Below, in pieces: positions 40,555 through 40,700 of a stretch of DNA of 40,700 bases (the first letter of the stretch is position 1; each line of letters begins with the position of its first letter). The DNA is from DAOQAU01 sp035354275 (GTDB lineage Bacteria > Cyanobacteriota > Vampirovibrionia > Gastranaerophilales > Gastranaerophilaceae). The position numbers and the translations under genes are program-made. Below the pieces are notes generated by a model that was not told the origin of the DNA, did no database searches, and saw only the letters and a list, made by a program, of their open reading frames with translations. Location of the stretch: contig DAOQAU010000009.1 in the NCBI GenBank assembly GCA_035354275.1, positions 1 through 40,700 on the forward strand, read 5' to 3'.

Positions 40555-40700
40555 ATCAGCTTTTTATCCCTTCTGATTTACCTCCCCAAATGACCTATTT
40601 TTGTATCTTTTCTGTAACATTTTGTTAAAAAATAACAATTTTTTCCTTTTAGATTTATTATATAGAGGACAAGGAAAAGTCAAAAATATACAAGTGTTAA

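Overview
The window looks like part of an AT-rich chromosome from the non-photosynthetic sister lineage of Cyanobacteria (Candidatus Gastranaerophilales / Melainabacteria). This is an inference. It rests on a cyanobacterial-style pipY(yggS)-sepF pair, class II (B12-dependent) ribonucleotide reductase, a flagellar hook cluster, cyanobacteria-like 7-8 bp tandem repeat arrays between genes, and several proteins that open with an N-terminal F-x-G patch I associate with that group. The code is standard: several genes end in TGA. A run of 100 Ns at 34168-34267, flanked by identical 55-mers, shows that this is a draft or metagenome assembly.

Layout. 1-2.3 kb: a type II restriction-modification pair of the HaeII family on the minus strand. 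The methyltransferase is intact; the endonuclease has an in-frame TGA where the family has Trp. 2.3-6.2 kb: aroF (DAHP synthase) diverges from fixC-fixX, a small repeat protein and yebC. 6.2-10.7 kb (minus): a 5'-nucleotidase-like metallophosphatase, a pentein-fold deiminase-like protein, a secreted protein and YjbQ. 10.7-12.8 kb: a repeat-rich region with tRNA-Val(GAC), tRNA-Cys(GCA) and decayed tRNA-like pieces beside them. 12.8-18.3 kb: nrdJ, a GT2 glycosyltransferase, cobO, a secreted helical-repeat protein and NagZ. 18.5-23.2 kb: proC, rpmH-rnpA plus an unknown gene, obgE and tsaD. 23.2-25.9 kb: an ArsR-type regulator with a clear operator and a four-module persulfide/CoA-disulfide reductase fusion. 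25.9-31 kb: a large membrane protein, a 28-aa Cys-rich micropeptide, an outer-membrane-like protein, DUF378, a zinc-ribbon protein, a 31-aa single-helix peptide, rsmH and an FtsL-like protein. 31.2-32.3 kb: yggS-sepF. 32.6-36.7 kb: fliJ-fliK-flgD-flgE. 36.9-40.5 kb: a GT-C membrane glycosyltransferase with a frameshift in an A8 tract, and manC.

How the parts fit. cobO makes the adenosyl-corrinoid form that NrdJ uses. The ArsR protein and the CoADR-rhodanese-TusA-DsrE fusion form a self-contained reactive-sulfur operon. rsmH, the FtsL-like protein, SepF and NagZ belong to envelope growth and division. The GT-C enzyme and ManC point to surface or flagellar glycans beside the flagellar genes.

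Most notable observations: apparently complete absence of the HaeII site RGCGCY from the window, by eye; a broken HaeII-like nuclease; a family of 7-8 bp tandem arrays that sometimes supply start codons or ribosome-binding sequence; two unlisted micropeptide genes; an N-terminal tag shared by three unrelated proteins; degenerate tRNA copies; and a false assembly gap in flgD.
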